Below, in pieces: positions 35,859-45,737 of a stretch of DNA of 64,000 nucleotides (the stretch's first letter is position 1; every line of letters starts with the position of its first letter). Both the position numbers and the translations under genes were made by a program. Origin of the DNA: Novipirellula sp052161655 (GTDB taxonomy: Bacteria; Planctomycetota; Planctomycetia; Pirellulales; Pirellulaceae); NCBI RefSeq assembly GCF_052161655.1, contig NZ_CP197418.1, positions 9,176,001-9,240,000 on the forward strand, read 5' to 3'. Below the pieces are notes generated by a model. It did no database searches. It was not told where the DNA came from and saw only the letters and a program-made list of their open reading frames with translations.

Positions 35859-37562
35859 CTAGGAAATAATGTCACGGCGGTTTTGCACATAATCCCATAC
35901 GACAAAGCGATCTAAATCTCGCCCGCTGGTGAAAAACACCCGGCCTTTAGTTGTTTCTGCAAGCCGGTAAGCGAAGCGAATATCCTCTTCGCTTTGTGAC
36001 CAGCTCGGGACCAAAAAGATATTGATCGTGATCCCTTCCTTCTGGCAGAGCCGTGCTTCTCGCATCGTCGCCTGTTCGGTCATCGGATCAGGCGGATATA
36101 GCATGTACAACCACTCGTCTTCAAAGTGCGCCGTCGGCAATCCGTCGGTAATCAACACGATTTGCCGATTCGGTGTATCGCTGTTAACGAGATTTTGACG
36201 AGCCAATTTCAACGAGTGCTGAATGTTCGTGAAGTGAGGATGAACTTGCTGTTCACTGATGTCTTTGTCACTCATGTCCGCCTTGAGCCGCACCCAGGGA
36301 TCATGGATCGTGACGTTCTTGGGCATCAGTTCGATGATTTCACCGGGCGAGACCAATTTGGCAAACGTATACATTTCGATGAATCGCAAGAAGTCGCCCG
36401 GATACTCCGACTGGATCAATCCTTGCATCGCCAGCGCCATGCGTTTGACGTTGATGTATTGGCCGTCGTAACGCATCGACCCGCTCATATCCATAATCAC
36501 GCAAGTTGCACATTTGGGGTGATTGCGTGTTTTGTGAACGACAATGTCGTCGCTGTGCAGTCGCAATGGCCGCTCATCACCATGCCTCAACAGCGCGTTG
36601 ATAATCGTCTGCGGCAAGTCCATATTCGCAACACTATCGCCAAACTCATACGGCTTGGTTTGCTGCAACTCCACAGCCCCTTCGCCAATCACGTCGCCGT
36701 GATGGCGTCCCGAGCGTGAGGGTGCCAATTGACTAAAGATTCGCTCCAGCAATCGCCCTTGGAAAATCTTGTAGGCTTTCGGCGTCAATCGAAAACCGCC
36801 CTTGTTATTGGGATCCTTTTCCAATCCTTGGCGTTCGGCTTGTTCGCGAGCGAGGTTCTCTAATTGCTGCCGCATCTCTTCGAGCTGCTGCATATCGCCA
36901 GGCTGCGTGAACTCGCTCAGCAGTTCCATATCGATGATGGCGATCTGAGCTGTCTTCTCAGCCTCTTCGAGTTGCTTCAAGAGCTCGTCGATCTTTTCGA
37001 GTTCCTCTTTGACCTCGAGTGCCTTGGTGATCGACATCGATTCGATGCCGGTGAAATGGTACTTCGAAGCAAGTTCCTCGATATTATGTTTGTCACTCAT
37101 TCGCTGAGTAACCTTTAGCAAATTTCTCGCCGTGTCGCTGTTATCGTCACCTGCTTGATACCACAATGATTCCAGCAAGTACGGTTGTTCTTGAACCACG
37201 GCGCGGCGAAAGAATTTATCGAGTTCCTTTGGCAAACGGACATCCTTAGTCGATTGCTGGAACGCGCGTCGTGCCTTCTTCTGAACCGAATCACATTCGT
37301 AGGTCTCCAGGATTTTGCGTTTACGTTCTTCGAGAATTGCCCGCAACATGTCAAAGCTTGGCCCCAAACCAGCCATCTGGCTAGGGTCTAAACGAATGGC
37401 TCGTGCAAGCTCCTCTTCGGTCAACTCGTGATAGTTGCCGTACATCAACGCTTGCTCAAACGCTGAGGAAACGAGATCCGGCGGCGGCTGAGTCGGTGAT
37501 GGAAATTTGGTCGGATCGTATTTCTGATAGGCGTGAATTACACCCCCGAGTCGACGGTCCAT
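35859..37562 (-). CDS. VWA-domain protein partner of a ChlI/MoxR-like ATPase
   Basis: 567 residues. The N-terminal half is helical and strongly charged, with a coiled-coil-like region around 165-255 (EVKEELEKIDELLKQLEEAE). A VWA domain begins near 355 with a MIDAS motif DMSGSM and continues to about 540 (QIVLITDGLPTAHF). It resembles ChlD/CoxE-type partners of AAA ATPases. The ATPase gene lies upstream on the same strand, separated by a 104-base gap with a palindrome. Together they probably form a metal-insertion or remodelling module; target unknown. Confidence 0.88.
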   Translation of the reverse strand: MDRRLGGVIHAYQKYDPTKFPSPTQPPPDLVSSAFEQALMYGNYHELTEEELARAIRLDPSQMAGLGPSFDMLRAILEERKRKILETYECDSVQKKARRAFQQSTKDVRLPKELDKFFRRAVVQEQPYLLESLWYQAGDDNSDTARNLLKVTQRMSDKHNIEELASKYHFTGIESMSITKALEVKEELEKIDELLKQLEEAEKTAQIAIIDMELLSEFTQPGDMQQLEEMRQQLENLAREQAERQGLEKDPNNKGGFRLTPKAYKIFQGRLLERIFSQLAPSRSGRHHGDVIGEGAVELQQTKPYEFGDSVANMDLPQTIINALLRHGDERPLRLHSDDIVVHKTRNHPKCATCVIMDMSGSMRYDGQYINVKRMALAMQGLIQSEYPGDFLRFIEMYTFAKLVSPGEIIELMPKNVTIHDPWVRLKADMSDKDISEQQVHPHFTNIQHSLKLARQNLVNSDTPNRQIVLITDGLPTAHFEDEWLYMLYPPDPMTEQATMREARLCQKEGITINIFLVPSWSQSEEDIRFAYRLAETTKGRVFFTSGRDLDRFVVWDYVQNRRDIIS

Positions 37563-37594
37563 GCGGATTTCCTGCGAATAATAATGAATGTGGG

Positions 37595-37653
37595 ATAGGC
37601 TTCTAGCCTGTCATTTCGATGGTCGTTTCAGCGAACACAGGCCAGAAGCCTAT
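37595..37653. repeat. Palindrome, ATAGGCTTCTRGCCTGT family
   Basis: Arms 37595-37611 and 37637-37653 are 17 bases with one mismatch and a 25-base loop. It sits between the AAA and VWA genes and could attenuate or stabilise their mRNA. Core sequence is unrelated to the other palindromes in the window. Confidence 0.85.
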
Positions 37654-37666
37654 GCTACAGGGTTGC

Positions 37667-39091
37667 TTAGAACTCATATTGAATTTTCCCGAATCGCTGC
37701 GAACGACTGATTCGTTCCATGCTGTACAGTCCCGCCAAGACAAACTCGACACAACTGGCACGGACCGCGTCGTTCTCGCTCGCATTGAGTTCAAACGCCT
37801 TATTCCATGCCGGTGGCACTTGGCGAAGTCGTTCGGCATAGTGGCTGCTTGGCAGCATGTCACCCACTTCGACGCGAACCCCGCCGCGAAAGATCTCGGC
37901 AATGTCCGACAGCCCATGCTCTTCGACGTATTCTTTGAAAACAACTTCAATCGCCTGAGCCACGACGGCGTCCAACACTTGCCGCTCACTCATTTGGTGA
38001 GTGCCCATCAGATCGAGTTCCAACTTTCCAAGCGAACTGGAATAGATGTGTCCCAAGTCGCTGATTCGCGGCACTGCAGGTTTCTCACCATGCAATACGC
38101 CTCGTTGGCGTGCCGATGCGACCAACGTGCGAAAGTTGGCGAGTGAGAACCGTGCCGATACACCTGAGGCCTGGTCAATGTACTTGCTACGACGCGCTTG
38201 GTTGGTAATCTCTTCGACGATTTGGTACATAAAGTAAGGAACTTGAACGGGGTAGTTCCCGTCGAGATCGTTCCCAACTTCCTGCTGCAGAATCTCGATG
38301 CCCTGATCACGTTCGCTGGGGTAATGAGTCTGAACAATCGAACCAATCCGGTCCTTGAGCTGCGGGATCACTTTACCGCTGCGATTGTAAGTCGACGGGT
38401 TGGCTGAAAACAAAATCACCAGATCAATCTCGAATTGAATGGGATAACCGCGAATTTGCACGTCGCGTTCCTCGAGAATATTGAACAGACCGACTTGAAC
38501 CAAATCGTCCAGCTCGGGCAATTCGTTCATCGCAAAAATGCCTCGGTGCATGCGAGGAATCAAGCCAAACGAAAGCGCCTCTTCGGTACTCATGCTGACG
38601 CCGCCGGTCAGTTTGGCGGGATCGATTTCGCCGATGATGTCGGCAAACTTTGTTCCTGGACTCAGCCGTTCGGCGTAGCGATCGCTGCGATGCCACCAAG
38701 CAATCTTGATTTCTTCGGGCGGGGTATCACGCATCAGACGCTTACCGGCCGCTGAAATCGGTTTCTCAGGATCCTCGTGCACCGGCAGATCAGGATGATC
38801 GATGTAGGGAACCCATTCATCAAGGAAGCGGGTCAACATCCGCATGATCCGACTTTTGGCTTGCCCCTTCTCGCCCAGAAACAACATGTCGTGTCCGGCG
38901 AGCAGCGCCAAGTTGATCTCGGGAATCACAGTGTCTTCGTAACCCACGATCCCAGGAAACAACGGCTCACCGCTTTCCAGCATGCGAACGAAGTTGTCTT
39001 GCATCTCTTGCTTGACATTTCTGGAAACCCAAGCGGTCTTGCGAAGCTCGCTTAAGGTCGACGCACGGGGGGATTCACTCTCGACGTTCAT
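37667..39091 (-). CDS. ChlI/MoxR-like AAA+ ATPase
   Basis: 474 residues of the magnesium-chelatase-ChlI/MoxR-type AAA+ class. The P-loop reads LGEKGQAKSRIMRML (73-80), with Ala where Gly precedes Lys in the classical motif; I believe related proteins share this, but it should be checked. Walker B and sensor regions follow in GIFAMNELPELDDLVQVGL and VILFSANPSTYNRSGKVI. The C-terminus is helical. Encoded between a large membrane-anchored protein and a VWA protein on the same strand, a typical MoxR-VWA arrangement. The role is inferred as chaperone-like remodelling. Confidence 0.92.
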   Translation of the reverse strand: MNVESESPRASTLSELRKTAWVSRNVKQEMQDNFVRMLESGEPLFPGIVGYEDTVIPEINLALLAGHDMLFLGEKGQAKSRIMRMLTRFLDEWVPYIDHPDLPVHEDPEKPISAAGKRLMRDTPPEEIKIAWWHRSDRYAERLSPGTKFADIIGEIDPAKLTGGVSMSTEEALSFGLIPRMHRGIFAMNELPELDDLVQVGLFNILEERDVQIRGYPIQFEIDLVILFSANPSTYNRSGKVIPQLKDRIGSIVQTHYPSERDQGIEILQQEVGNDLDGNYPVQVPYFMYQIVEEITNQARRSKYIDQASGVSARFSLANFRTLVASARQRGVLHGEKPAVPRISDLGHIYSSSLGKLELDLMGTHQMSERQVLDAVVAQAIEVVFKEYVEEHGLSDIAEIFRGGVRVEVGDMLPSSHYAERLRQVPPAWNKAFELNASENDAVRASCVEFVLAGLYSMERISRSQRFGKIQYEF

Positions 39092-39157
39092 AAACTCTCA
39101 ATCCAAGGTTTTGTTTCGTACAATCTCTGTGCAGACATTGTACGACCTTGGCGAGCG

Positions 39158-41794
39158 TTATTGCATGACTTTCGAGTGAGTTAGATTCAGTTCGCCCCGA
39201 GTCAGTACATCCTGGACACGGAAATACTCGTTCGCTAGCGGGGTTACCCGGACTTGCCATTGGAGTTGATGACTTCCCGAGTCAAGCCAAAGATCGGCGT
39301 ACTCAGAGTCGCCATCAAGCGGAACGATTTCGCCATCGACGCGAACTTGCCCATACCGGTGCCGACCTGCCGAAGAAGAGATCAAGCGAACTTCCATCGG
39401 AGTGGACAGTTGCAATTGCCCTGAGAATTCGATTTCAACCGACTGTTCTTTCAAACTGTAAATCGCCGAATATTGTGTCAGCACCTCGGGTGTTAGCACT
39501 CCCCCAGGCATATAGACAATTCGAAAATGAGTCGGTCGTCCATCAATCATCACTTGCCCGATCATGCCTGTGGCCGCATCGACCAATGCAGGGATGGGAA
39601 CGGATTTCCGTGATTCAGGAGCCGCGATAGGCTTCGGAGCTTGCCACTCGCCGAGCTTGACAATGTAAAACGGCAACTCTGATTCGAGTTTGCTGATCTC
39701 GCGTTGTAGCTCAAGCTTTTGTAACCCGTCGGCTTCGGCTACGATCCGGCGTTTGATCGCGACCACATGGGTGCGAATCGAATCTGCCGAGCGGCCATCG
39801 GTTCGATCCGCCGCATTCCTCCATCGATCCGCGAGTGTATTCCACTCGGTGATCGATGACGTTTTCGTTAAGGCAAGCTCTTGTTTAACCAAACTTGCAA
39901 TACTCGCATCGCTGACTTTGGCCAACCACGGCAAGCCCTGATCCCAGTTGCGAAGCATCAAACAGTAATACCGTCCCGCCACTCCCAAATCCAAATCGGA
40001 GGCAAACGGAATCGCATCCGGCCGAACAACAGTAGCGGACATTTTGGTCGACAACTCGATCGTCTGAGTCAAACGCCGAGCGTCCAACGAAAGCTGCTCG
40101 TCATTAATCGCTTTGACTAAGCGATCCGCACCGCGCACGACCACATCGCTTTGCTGTAGCGATTCATTCGTCAACAATCGTTCCGCCAACACAAAGCCAT
40201 TACGAGCCAAGAATCGTTTGGTCTCGTCAAGGTCCGCGATGGCCAACGACGCCAAATAGGTCTGCACGAGTGTTTCATCGCTGTTAACCGCGAAGACGTT
40301 CGCTAATTCGTTTACATGGGCCTCGACCTCCGCAGCATCCTCGACCAACCATGCGTACTCGGCAATGGCCAACTGCATGACATAGGCATCGTCACTGTCG
40401 ACGACTTGATCGGTCAAAACGTCTTGCAACTGCGTGATCAGCTCCGAGATCTGGACCGGTAACAATCGGGTGCCAATCGCAGGAAATCGCGACTTCAACT
40501 TTGCACGTGCTGCCAATTGACGCGTGGACGAAGGCAATGCAGTGCGTTTTGGTTCGTCGACGCTCGCTTCGATCAAATCAGAAAAAAGGTCGACTTGGCT
40601 AAGTACATCAAGCGAACTGGGTAACTCGAACTCGACCACTTCCGATTCCACGATCGCAAAGGGATCTGGCAAAAACTCAGCTGAGCCTGAGTCCGCACGC
40701 ATAGGTGGATTGTCTGTATGTGCGTCGGACATCCCTGAGGCTGCGGCCGCTGAAGGGGGCGACGCTTCGTTTGCTGCCGCTAATGCAGCTAACGACTCAT
40801 CAATGGCCAAATCCAGAGCGTCGACCTCGGGAACGGCCTTGGTAACCGAGTCGGACGCCAGCGGCACGACTGCGGTCGGAACCGCAGCCGATGCAATATC
40901 CAAGGATGGCGTGGCTACGACTGCACCGGCAGCCATCTGATCCGATGTTGCGTTTAATTCGGATGTACTGTCCGATTCCGCCAAGTCGCGATCGGTTGCC
41001 GCCGCTACGGTATCGGCAGTGCCAGCAGTGGTTGTCGAGGCGACGCGGTTGCCAGTCTCATCCGGCAATGTTGCAACGACAGCCTGCTCGGGCTCGACCG
41101 ACGGCAATAGCCCATCTACCGAGGTGGCCTCGGCCTCGTCTCGCGTGGCGATCTCGCCGCTGAACACTCGATACTCTTCGGGACCGTAATATTCCTCGGG
41201 CCCAAAATCGACTTTGGCTACGCCGAACAGGGTCGCAAGGAGCAAACCGAACAACGACAAAATCATCCAGGGGTGCTGGATCGAATTTCGCACGTTGGCA
41301 AGTCGACGTCGTCGAGCACCAGCTTCAATGAGGTCTTGCGAATCGAGACTTTGGGTCCAGTTTGCGACGGACGCTCGAGTCTGGACCATAAAGGGCGTCT
41401 GACTTAGTGACGTTTCATCCAAATCAAACGAATCGTCTTCCGAGGCCCCCTCGCTATCGATTGCATTATTTCGTGATTCGGCAACATCGATGCGAAAGTT
41501 TTGCTGGCCCGACCACGAAACGCCGTCCGGTTGCAAACGCCCCACCAAGATTCGCTGAATGAAGTCGGTACGTTTTCGCGGATCAAGCACTCGGTAGGCC
41601 GAGGTGACCACCATCGACAATTCGCGTTCGCGATCGGATGTGGGCGAAACCAGTTGTAGATCGGCAAGCGACTTACTAACCCGCGCAGCCGCCTGGCGAA
41701 GCACCGGCAAGCGGCACTCGTTCAGACGTACACCGAGACGTCGAAATTCTTCGACATCCAGCTCGTTCGTTTCGATGTTAGGTGGTCGCATCAA
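39158..41794 (-). CDS. Large membrane-anchored protein of unknown function
   Basis: 878 residues (ATG 41794; ATG 41791 also possible). The N-terminal 90 residues end in MVVTSAYRVLDPRKRTDFIQ, a J-domain-like tail without HPD, so any J-like function is doubtful. A single TM helix lies at about 177-197 (LSLFGLLLATLFGVAKV). A long Ala/Ser/Asp-rich region follows, then helical repeats (about 420-700) and a beta-rich C-terminal domain (SAIYSLKEQSVEIEFSGQLQ). It is first in a same-strand run with the AAA and VWA genes, 66 bases before the AAA start, so it may be the substrate or anchor of that ATPase module. Confidence 0.75.
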   Translation of the reverse strand: MMRPPNIETNELDVEEFRRLGVRLNECRLPVLRQAAARVSKSLADLQLVSPTSDRERELSMVVTSAYRVLDPRKRTDFIQRILVGRLQPDGVSWSGQQNFRIDVAESRNNAIDSEGASEDDSFDLDETSLSQTPFMVQTRASVANWTQSLDSQDLIEAGARRRRLANVRNSIQHPWMILSLFGLLLATLFGVAKVDFGPEEYYGPEEYRVFSGEIATRDEAEATSVDGLLPSVEPEQAVVATLPDETGNRVASTTTAGTADTVAAATDRDLAESDSTSELNATSDQMAAGAVVATPSLDIASAAVPTAVVPLASDSVTKAVPEVDALDLAIDESLAALAAANEASPPSAAAASGMSDAHTDNPPMRADSGSAEFLPDPFAIVESEVVEFELPSSLDVLSQVDLFSDLIEASVDEPKRTALPSSTRQLAARAKLKSRFPAIGTRLLPVQISELITQLQDVLTDQVVDSDDAYVMQLAIAEYAWLVEDAAEVEAHVNELANVFAVNSDETLVQTYLASLAIADLDETKRFLARNGFVLAERLLTNESLQQSDVVVRGADRLVKAINDEQLSLDARRLTQTIELSTKMSATVVRPDAIPFASDLDLGVAGRYYCLMLRNWDQGLPWLAKVSDASIASLVKQELALTKTSSITEWNTLADRWRNAADRTDGRSADSIRTHVVAIKRRIVAEADGLQKLELQREISKLESELPFYIVKLGEWQAPKPIAAPESRKSVPIPALVDAATGMIGQVMIDGRPTHFRIVYMPGGVLTPEVLTQYSAIYSLKEQSVEIEFSGQLQLSTPMEVRLISSSAGRHRYGQVRVDGEIVPLDGDSEYADLWLDSGSHQLQWQVRVTPLANEYFRVQDVLTRGELNLTHSKVMQ

Positions 41795-41956
41795 CTCTCA
41801 AAAAATTTCCTGGACTCGTCGCTGTAATCGGATTTGCTATCACACTGATAAATTCGACACATCGCCGTGCGATTGGGTTCTCACTGTAATGTCGCTTCTT
41901 GTTTGCCATCCGCTGTGTCATGTCATCCGCAATGCTTGTGTCGATCTTCTGGAAAA

Positions 41957-42877
41957 TCAGACGTCGCAAATATGGAAGGCTTTTTCCAGTGAATCGATCG
42001 GATCGTCGGCTGTGGGTATAAATTCCTGGGCGATATATCCTTGATATCCCGTTTCGACGATCGCTCGAATAACCCCTGGGTAATTGATTTCTTGGTTCTC
42101 GTCTAGTTCGCCACGGCCTGGATTCCCGGCCGTGTGATAATGCCCCACAATCGGATGATACTGGCGAATATTCCGAATCAAATCTCCGTTCATGATCTGC
42201 ACATGATAGATATCAAATAACAGTTTGAATTTGGGTGAATCCATCGCATTGACCAAATCGGCACAAAGGTGCAGATCGTCACCCCAGTAACCTGGGTGCC
42301 CCTTCATCGGGTGGGAATCATCTCGACTATTGAGATGTTCGAGCACGATGCCGACATTCTTTTCTTCGGCATAAGGTAGTACGCGCTTCCAACAATCCAA
42401 ACAGTTGCGACGTGCTGACGCATCATTGATTCCTTTCTTTGCCATTCCGGTGAACGTAATGACGTTCGGCGCCCCATACTGCACAGCTAAATCAATTCCT
42501 TGACGTAGCTTTCTTTCGACTTCCGCATGATTTTCAGGATCGAGCGGCCCATTGGCGAAACCGTGGCTACCGGTCAAAGCGATTTTTAGGCCAATCTTCG
42601 TGACCGCATCGTAGCTGGTTGCCGGAATACCCTCGATCGCTTCGAAGCCTATGCGTTTGCAGTGCTTTGCCAAGGTCGCCGCATCTATGCCACTAAAACA
42701 CCATCCCATCACCGACTGATGAACACGCCGTGATTTGGCCTTCGTTGCCTCACCGTCGTCGCTTGAATTTGTCTGACTCGCTTCATTTTGCTCGGCATGA
42801 CACGTGGTCCCTTGGGCCATCGAGAGGGCAGTTCCTGCGAACAATGCTTGTGTTGCTAGAAAATCACGTCGTTTCAC
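41957..42877 (-). CDS. Tat-exported hydroxypyruvate-isomerase-like TIM-barrel protein
   Basis: 306 residues from GTG 42877, chosen because TAGGAG lies about 9 bases upstream and the protein then begins with a twin-arginine signal (VKRRDFLATQALFAG). The rest is an AP-endonuclease-2/Hyi-type TIM barrel with likely metal ligands in GIVLEHLNSRD (Glu), LLFDIYHVQIM (Asp, His), YHTAGNPGRGEL and YIAQEFIP (Glu). Such proteins isomerise or epimerise small sugars or hydroxypyruvate. Export via Tat is common for planctomycete members. The substrate is unknown. Confidence 0.85.
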   Translation of the reverse strand: MKRRDFLATQALFAGTALSMAQGTTCHAEQNEASQTNSSDDGEATKAKSRRVHQSVMGWCFSGIDAATLAKHCKRIGFEAIEGIPATSYDAVTKIGLKIALTGSHGFANGPLDPENHAEVERKLRQGIDLAVQYGAPNVITFTGMAKKGINDASARRNCLDCWKRVLPYAEEKNVGIVLEHLNSRDDSHPMKGHPGYWGDDLHLCADLVNAMDSPKFKLLFDIYHVQIMNGDLIRNIRQYHPIVGHYHTAGNPGRGELDENQEINYPGVIRAIVETGYQGYIAQEFIPTADDPIDSLEKAFHICDV

Positions 42878-43256
42878 GGCATACGCTCCTAAGCAGAGTG
42901 AGTCATTGGGGAATACGACCATTGTAGGCGAAGCGATCCATTGGAAATGCCCAATTTGGACGGGGCGGGGGCGGTCAAAGTTCGCCCTATCCAGAAAAAT
43001 CCCTAATCGTAACCTTGCGTGACTTTCACTGCCGTTATGCAACATGCCGCACCTATGGCACGAAACATTGTTAGCCCAAAGGACGCGTGTGGATCAGGAC
43101 GTGTGTATTTCGGGGCGAGCCTGCGTTGGGGCAAGATTGTCCCCACCGATGCTTTGCAGGCAAATTTCGGAGATTCCACACGGAGCCAACGGCGAGAGAT
43201 ATCGGCGATTTAGGGTGACGCACCAAAACTCTCTGCGAGTTTCGCTACCTAAAACA
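42878..43256. other. Intergenic region with one short palindrome
   Basis: About 380 bases with no gene supported. At 43225-43248 AAACTC and GAGTTT are inverted around a short loop and followed by CGCTAC. A closely similar hairpin occurs at 57644-57673. Nothing else recognisable. Confidence 0.6.
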
Positions 43257-45644
43257 CTAAGGAACGTTGACGCCAACCCAAAAGGCTCGTTTCCGGTCCG
43301 CCCGCCGACGTGCATCTTCGAGCATCGTTTCCAGCGAACCATCAAACTCGACCAACACTCGACGCGTGCGATAGCGAATCGTGACCGGTTTGGCCATGTC
43401 GAGATTCCGCATCGGACGAAGCCAGACCCTAAATTGCTCCGTCGGGCCTTGGTTAATACGAATCTGATTGTCATTCCCGATCGACGCTGAAACCGAAGCA
43501 GCACGAGGCCGCTCGGCTTGTTCCCACAACAACGGATCGACCGCGACGTCGGGTTTGAGTGCTCCCAGTTCTAACCACCAAAAGAAAGTGTCTCCTTCAC
43601 GCATCGTGACGGCATCGATCTCATCAGGTGCATCTTTGCGAACGTGCGATGGCAGACGCATCCATTCGAACAGGCGATGAATCTCTTCATAGAAAAATTC
43701 ACGCCCCCGGCCTCGATACATCACAACCATCGCATCACTTTTGAATTTGACGTAGTCGTCCATGACTGGTCCGTTACGGACCAACGGCGTGGGAGCTCCG
43801 TCACGTTCCCCCATCACCAGGTACATCGGCACATAGGGCGCGTTGGAATGGTAAAACATAATCGTCTTCGCCGGTTCACCACTAATCGAAATCATGCCGG
43901 CCCAAAGATCAGGATGCGAATAGGCAATGTCCCACGCCGCAGCGCCCCCTTCGCCATGCCCCGCAATAAAAATGCGATCTGCGTCAATCGAAGATCGACG
44001 CATTGCATCGCGAAGCGAAACCAGCACGCGTTCATGTTCTCGGGAACTGTATTCGTAATCACCCTGCGTGTCGCGAGTCCACAGTGGCGCGACAACGATA
44101 AACCCGTATCGCGACGCGTGCCCCAACCTGGCCTGCATTTCTTCGTTGTAAACACCACTCCACCAATCAATCTCCGACACCGGAGTACCTCGCACCGGGT
44201 GCAACGCGAGCACACAGGGGTACTCGCGAAGCGGATCGTAATTCGGTGGCAATTGAATCACGTAGCGTGGCCGCGGCGGCTGATCGAGCTGTTCCGTTTC
44301 GTCGCCAACCACGTGCATTCCTGAAATGGTCTCGTGCTGAGATCCTTCGGGCCAAGGAAGAGTGGGCGTCAATAGCGGCAACATGCGATCGACATACTCC
44401 GCTTCGGCACCTTCGAGATTTCGCAACTCAGACAGAATGGCTTGACGCCGCGCCGCATCCGACGTGGCCAAGTATTCCGCGACCAGATCACGGACGGTGA
44501 CCAGCGAAATGGTGATGGTCAAGTTCTGTTCGCCCGAACCACTGCCGAGCAACCAACCTGCGACCGCAAGGGCAACGCGATTTTCGAGGGGAACCGCCTC
44601 GGATTGCCCCAAACGTATGTAATCGCTCAAGCGAATCATCGTTGCCGAGGAAAGCCCCTCTTTGATTTCAGCAAAAATGGGCTGCAGAGCTTGCGCTTGT
44701 TTTAGTTGGGCGATTTGTCCATCAAGTTGTTCGATCAACGACTTGGCTTGCTGCTGAGACCCTCGTATTTTTTCGATTGCATCTTCGACCTGCAATTTTG
44801 TCACGCGGCCAAGTTGATCAATAGGAAACTGTTCGAGGATCTGCAGTGCCAATTCTTCCTGTCCCGACTCGGCCCGCAACTTTGCTTCGTCAAGTAACTG
44901 AGTTGCTTGACGCTCGGTCAGAGCCACGACTTGACGTTGCATCTTTGCGGCTTCGGGAAAGTCATCAATTGCTTCTTTGAGAATATCAATCGCATCCCCA
45001 TAGCGACCGGCTTCCATAAAGAAACGAACTGCCTCGAGACGTTTGTCGAGGTTGTCCCAGTCCATTCGCCGGCGGAAGATCGATTTTAGGACATCCGATT
45101 TCAGCGAACTGGTCGCCAACCGCATATCCCACACGTAGGACGTTTCCCCCTTCAGCCCTTGGACTCTGGCATAACGGCCATTGATTTCGGTTACGCCTTG
45201 GACCAAACGCATTGGACTACCTTCGACACCGCGTACGGTCATCACGCGGCGGCCGAATTCATTAAACGGCGAAACCCCAAGGATGCTGCCGATCGCCGAA
45301 ATCTCCTTGCCACCAAGCGGCGTGGGCTGCCAAAATTCAATCGTTTGTTCGATATCACGGACGGCCACAGGCGGAGCAGCGGACATACCATTGCCGTGAA
45401 AGTAAATCCGAGTCAAACCGTCATCGATGACCCAGATGGGCCTCAGTTTGATCTCGCCTGCAGCGGCGGCCGAAAACGCGTTGGCATTCAGCGAGGCAAT
45501 CTCGGCCTTGGTTCCTCGCAACGTCATTCCGTTGCGAAGCTGAAACAATTCCTCTGCGTTTGCTTTGGACGGCAACCGTGCAGAGAACAGAATGACACCA
45601 ACGAGCACGGCAATGCCCGGCGTTCGACGCAACCAGATGTTCAT
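43257..45644 (-). CDS. Exported esterase-fold protein lacking the nucleophile serine
   Basis: 795 residues. A signal peptide (about 1-30) is followed by a helical, TPR-like middle (about 190-400), then an alpha/beta-hydrolase domain of PHB-depolymerase/CE1 type (about 475-690). The strand before the nucleophile reads RIFIAGHGEGGAAAW, near 561: Gly occupies the Ser position of GxSxG. The rest of the fold is recognisable (CVLALHPVRG, YGFIVVAPLW). It is probably catalytically dead or uses a different chemistry, and may bind a polymer. Compare the intact GFSMGG homologue at 53.4 kb. The stop is close to a short hairpin. Confidence 0.82.
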   Translation of the reverse strand: MNIWLRRTPGIAVLVGVILFSARLPSKANAEELFQLRNGMTLRGTKAEIASLNANAFSAAAAGEIKLRPIWVIDDGLTRIYFHGNGMSAAPPVAVRDIEQTIEFWQPTPLGGKEISAIGSILGVSPFNEFGRRVMTVRGVEGSPMRLVQGVTEINGRYARVQGLKGETSYVWDMRLATSSLKSDVLKSIFRRRMDWDNLDKRLEAVRFFMEAGRYGDAIDILKEAIDDFPEAAKMQRQVVALTERQATQLLDEAKLRAESGQEELALQILEQFPIDQLGRVTKLQVEDAIEKIRGSQQQAKSLIEQLDGQIAQLKQAQALQPIFAEIKEGLSSATMIRLSDYIRLGQSEAVPLENRVALAVAGWLLGSGSGEQNLTITISLVTVRDLVAEYLATSDAARRQAILSELRNLEGAEAEYVDRMLPLLTPTLPWPEGSQHETISGMHVVGDETEQLDQPPRPRYVIQLPPNYDPLREYPCVLALHPVRGTPVSEIDWWSGVYNEEMQARLGHASRYGFIVVAPLWTRDTQGDYEYSSREHERVLVSLRDAMRRSSIDADRIFIAGHGEGGAAAWDIAYSHPDLWAGMISISGEPAKTIMFYHSNAPYVPMYLVMGERDGAPTPLVRNGPVMDDYVKFKSDAMVVMYRGRGREFFYEEIHRLFEWMRLPSHVRKDAPDEIDAVTMREGDTFFWWLELGALKPDVAVDPLLWEQAERPRAASVSASIGNDNQIRINQGPTEQFRVWLRPMRNLDMAKPVTIRYRTRRVLVEFDGSLETMLEDARRRADRKRAFWVGVNVP

Positions 45645-45737
45645 CCGCCCTAGTCCTTCATTTCTGTCAAATCACGCGTACCACGGCCGCACTCGGTCTG
45701 GCGGTACTTTTGCCGTGGATCGAGATTTCTATTTTAC

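Noticed and set aside
39158..41794. J-domain co-chaperone
   Set aside because: The tail near residue 60-80 resembles helix IV of a J-domain, but the HPD motif is absent.
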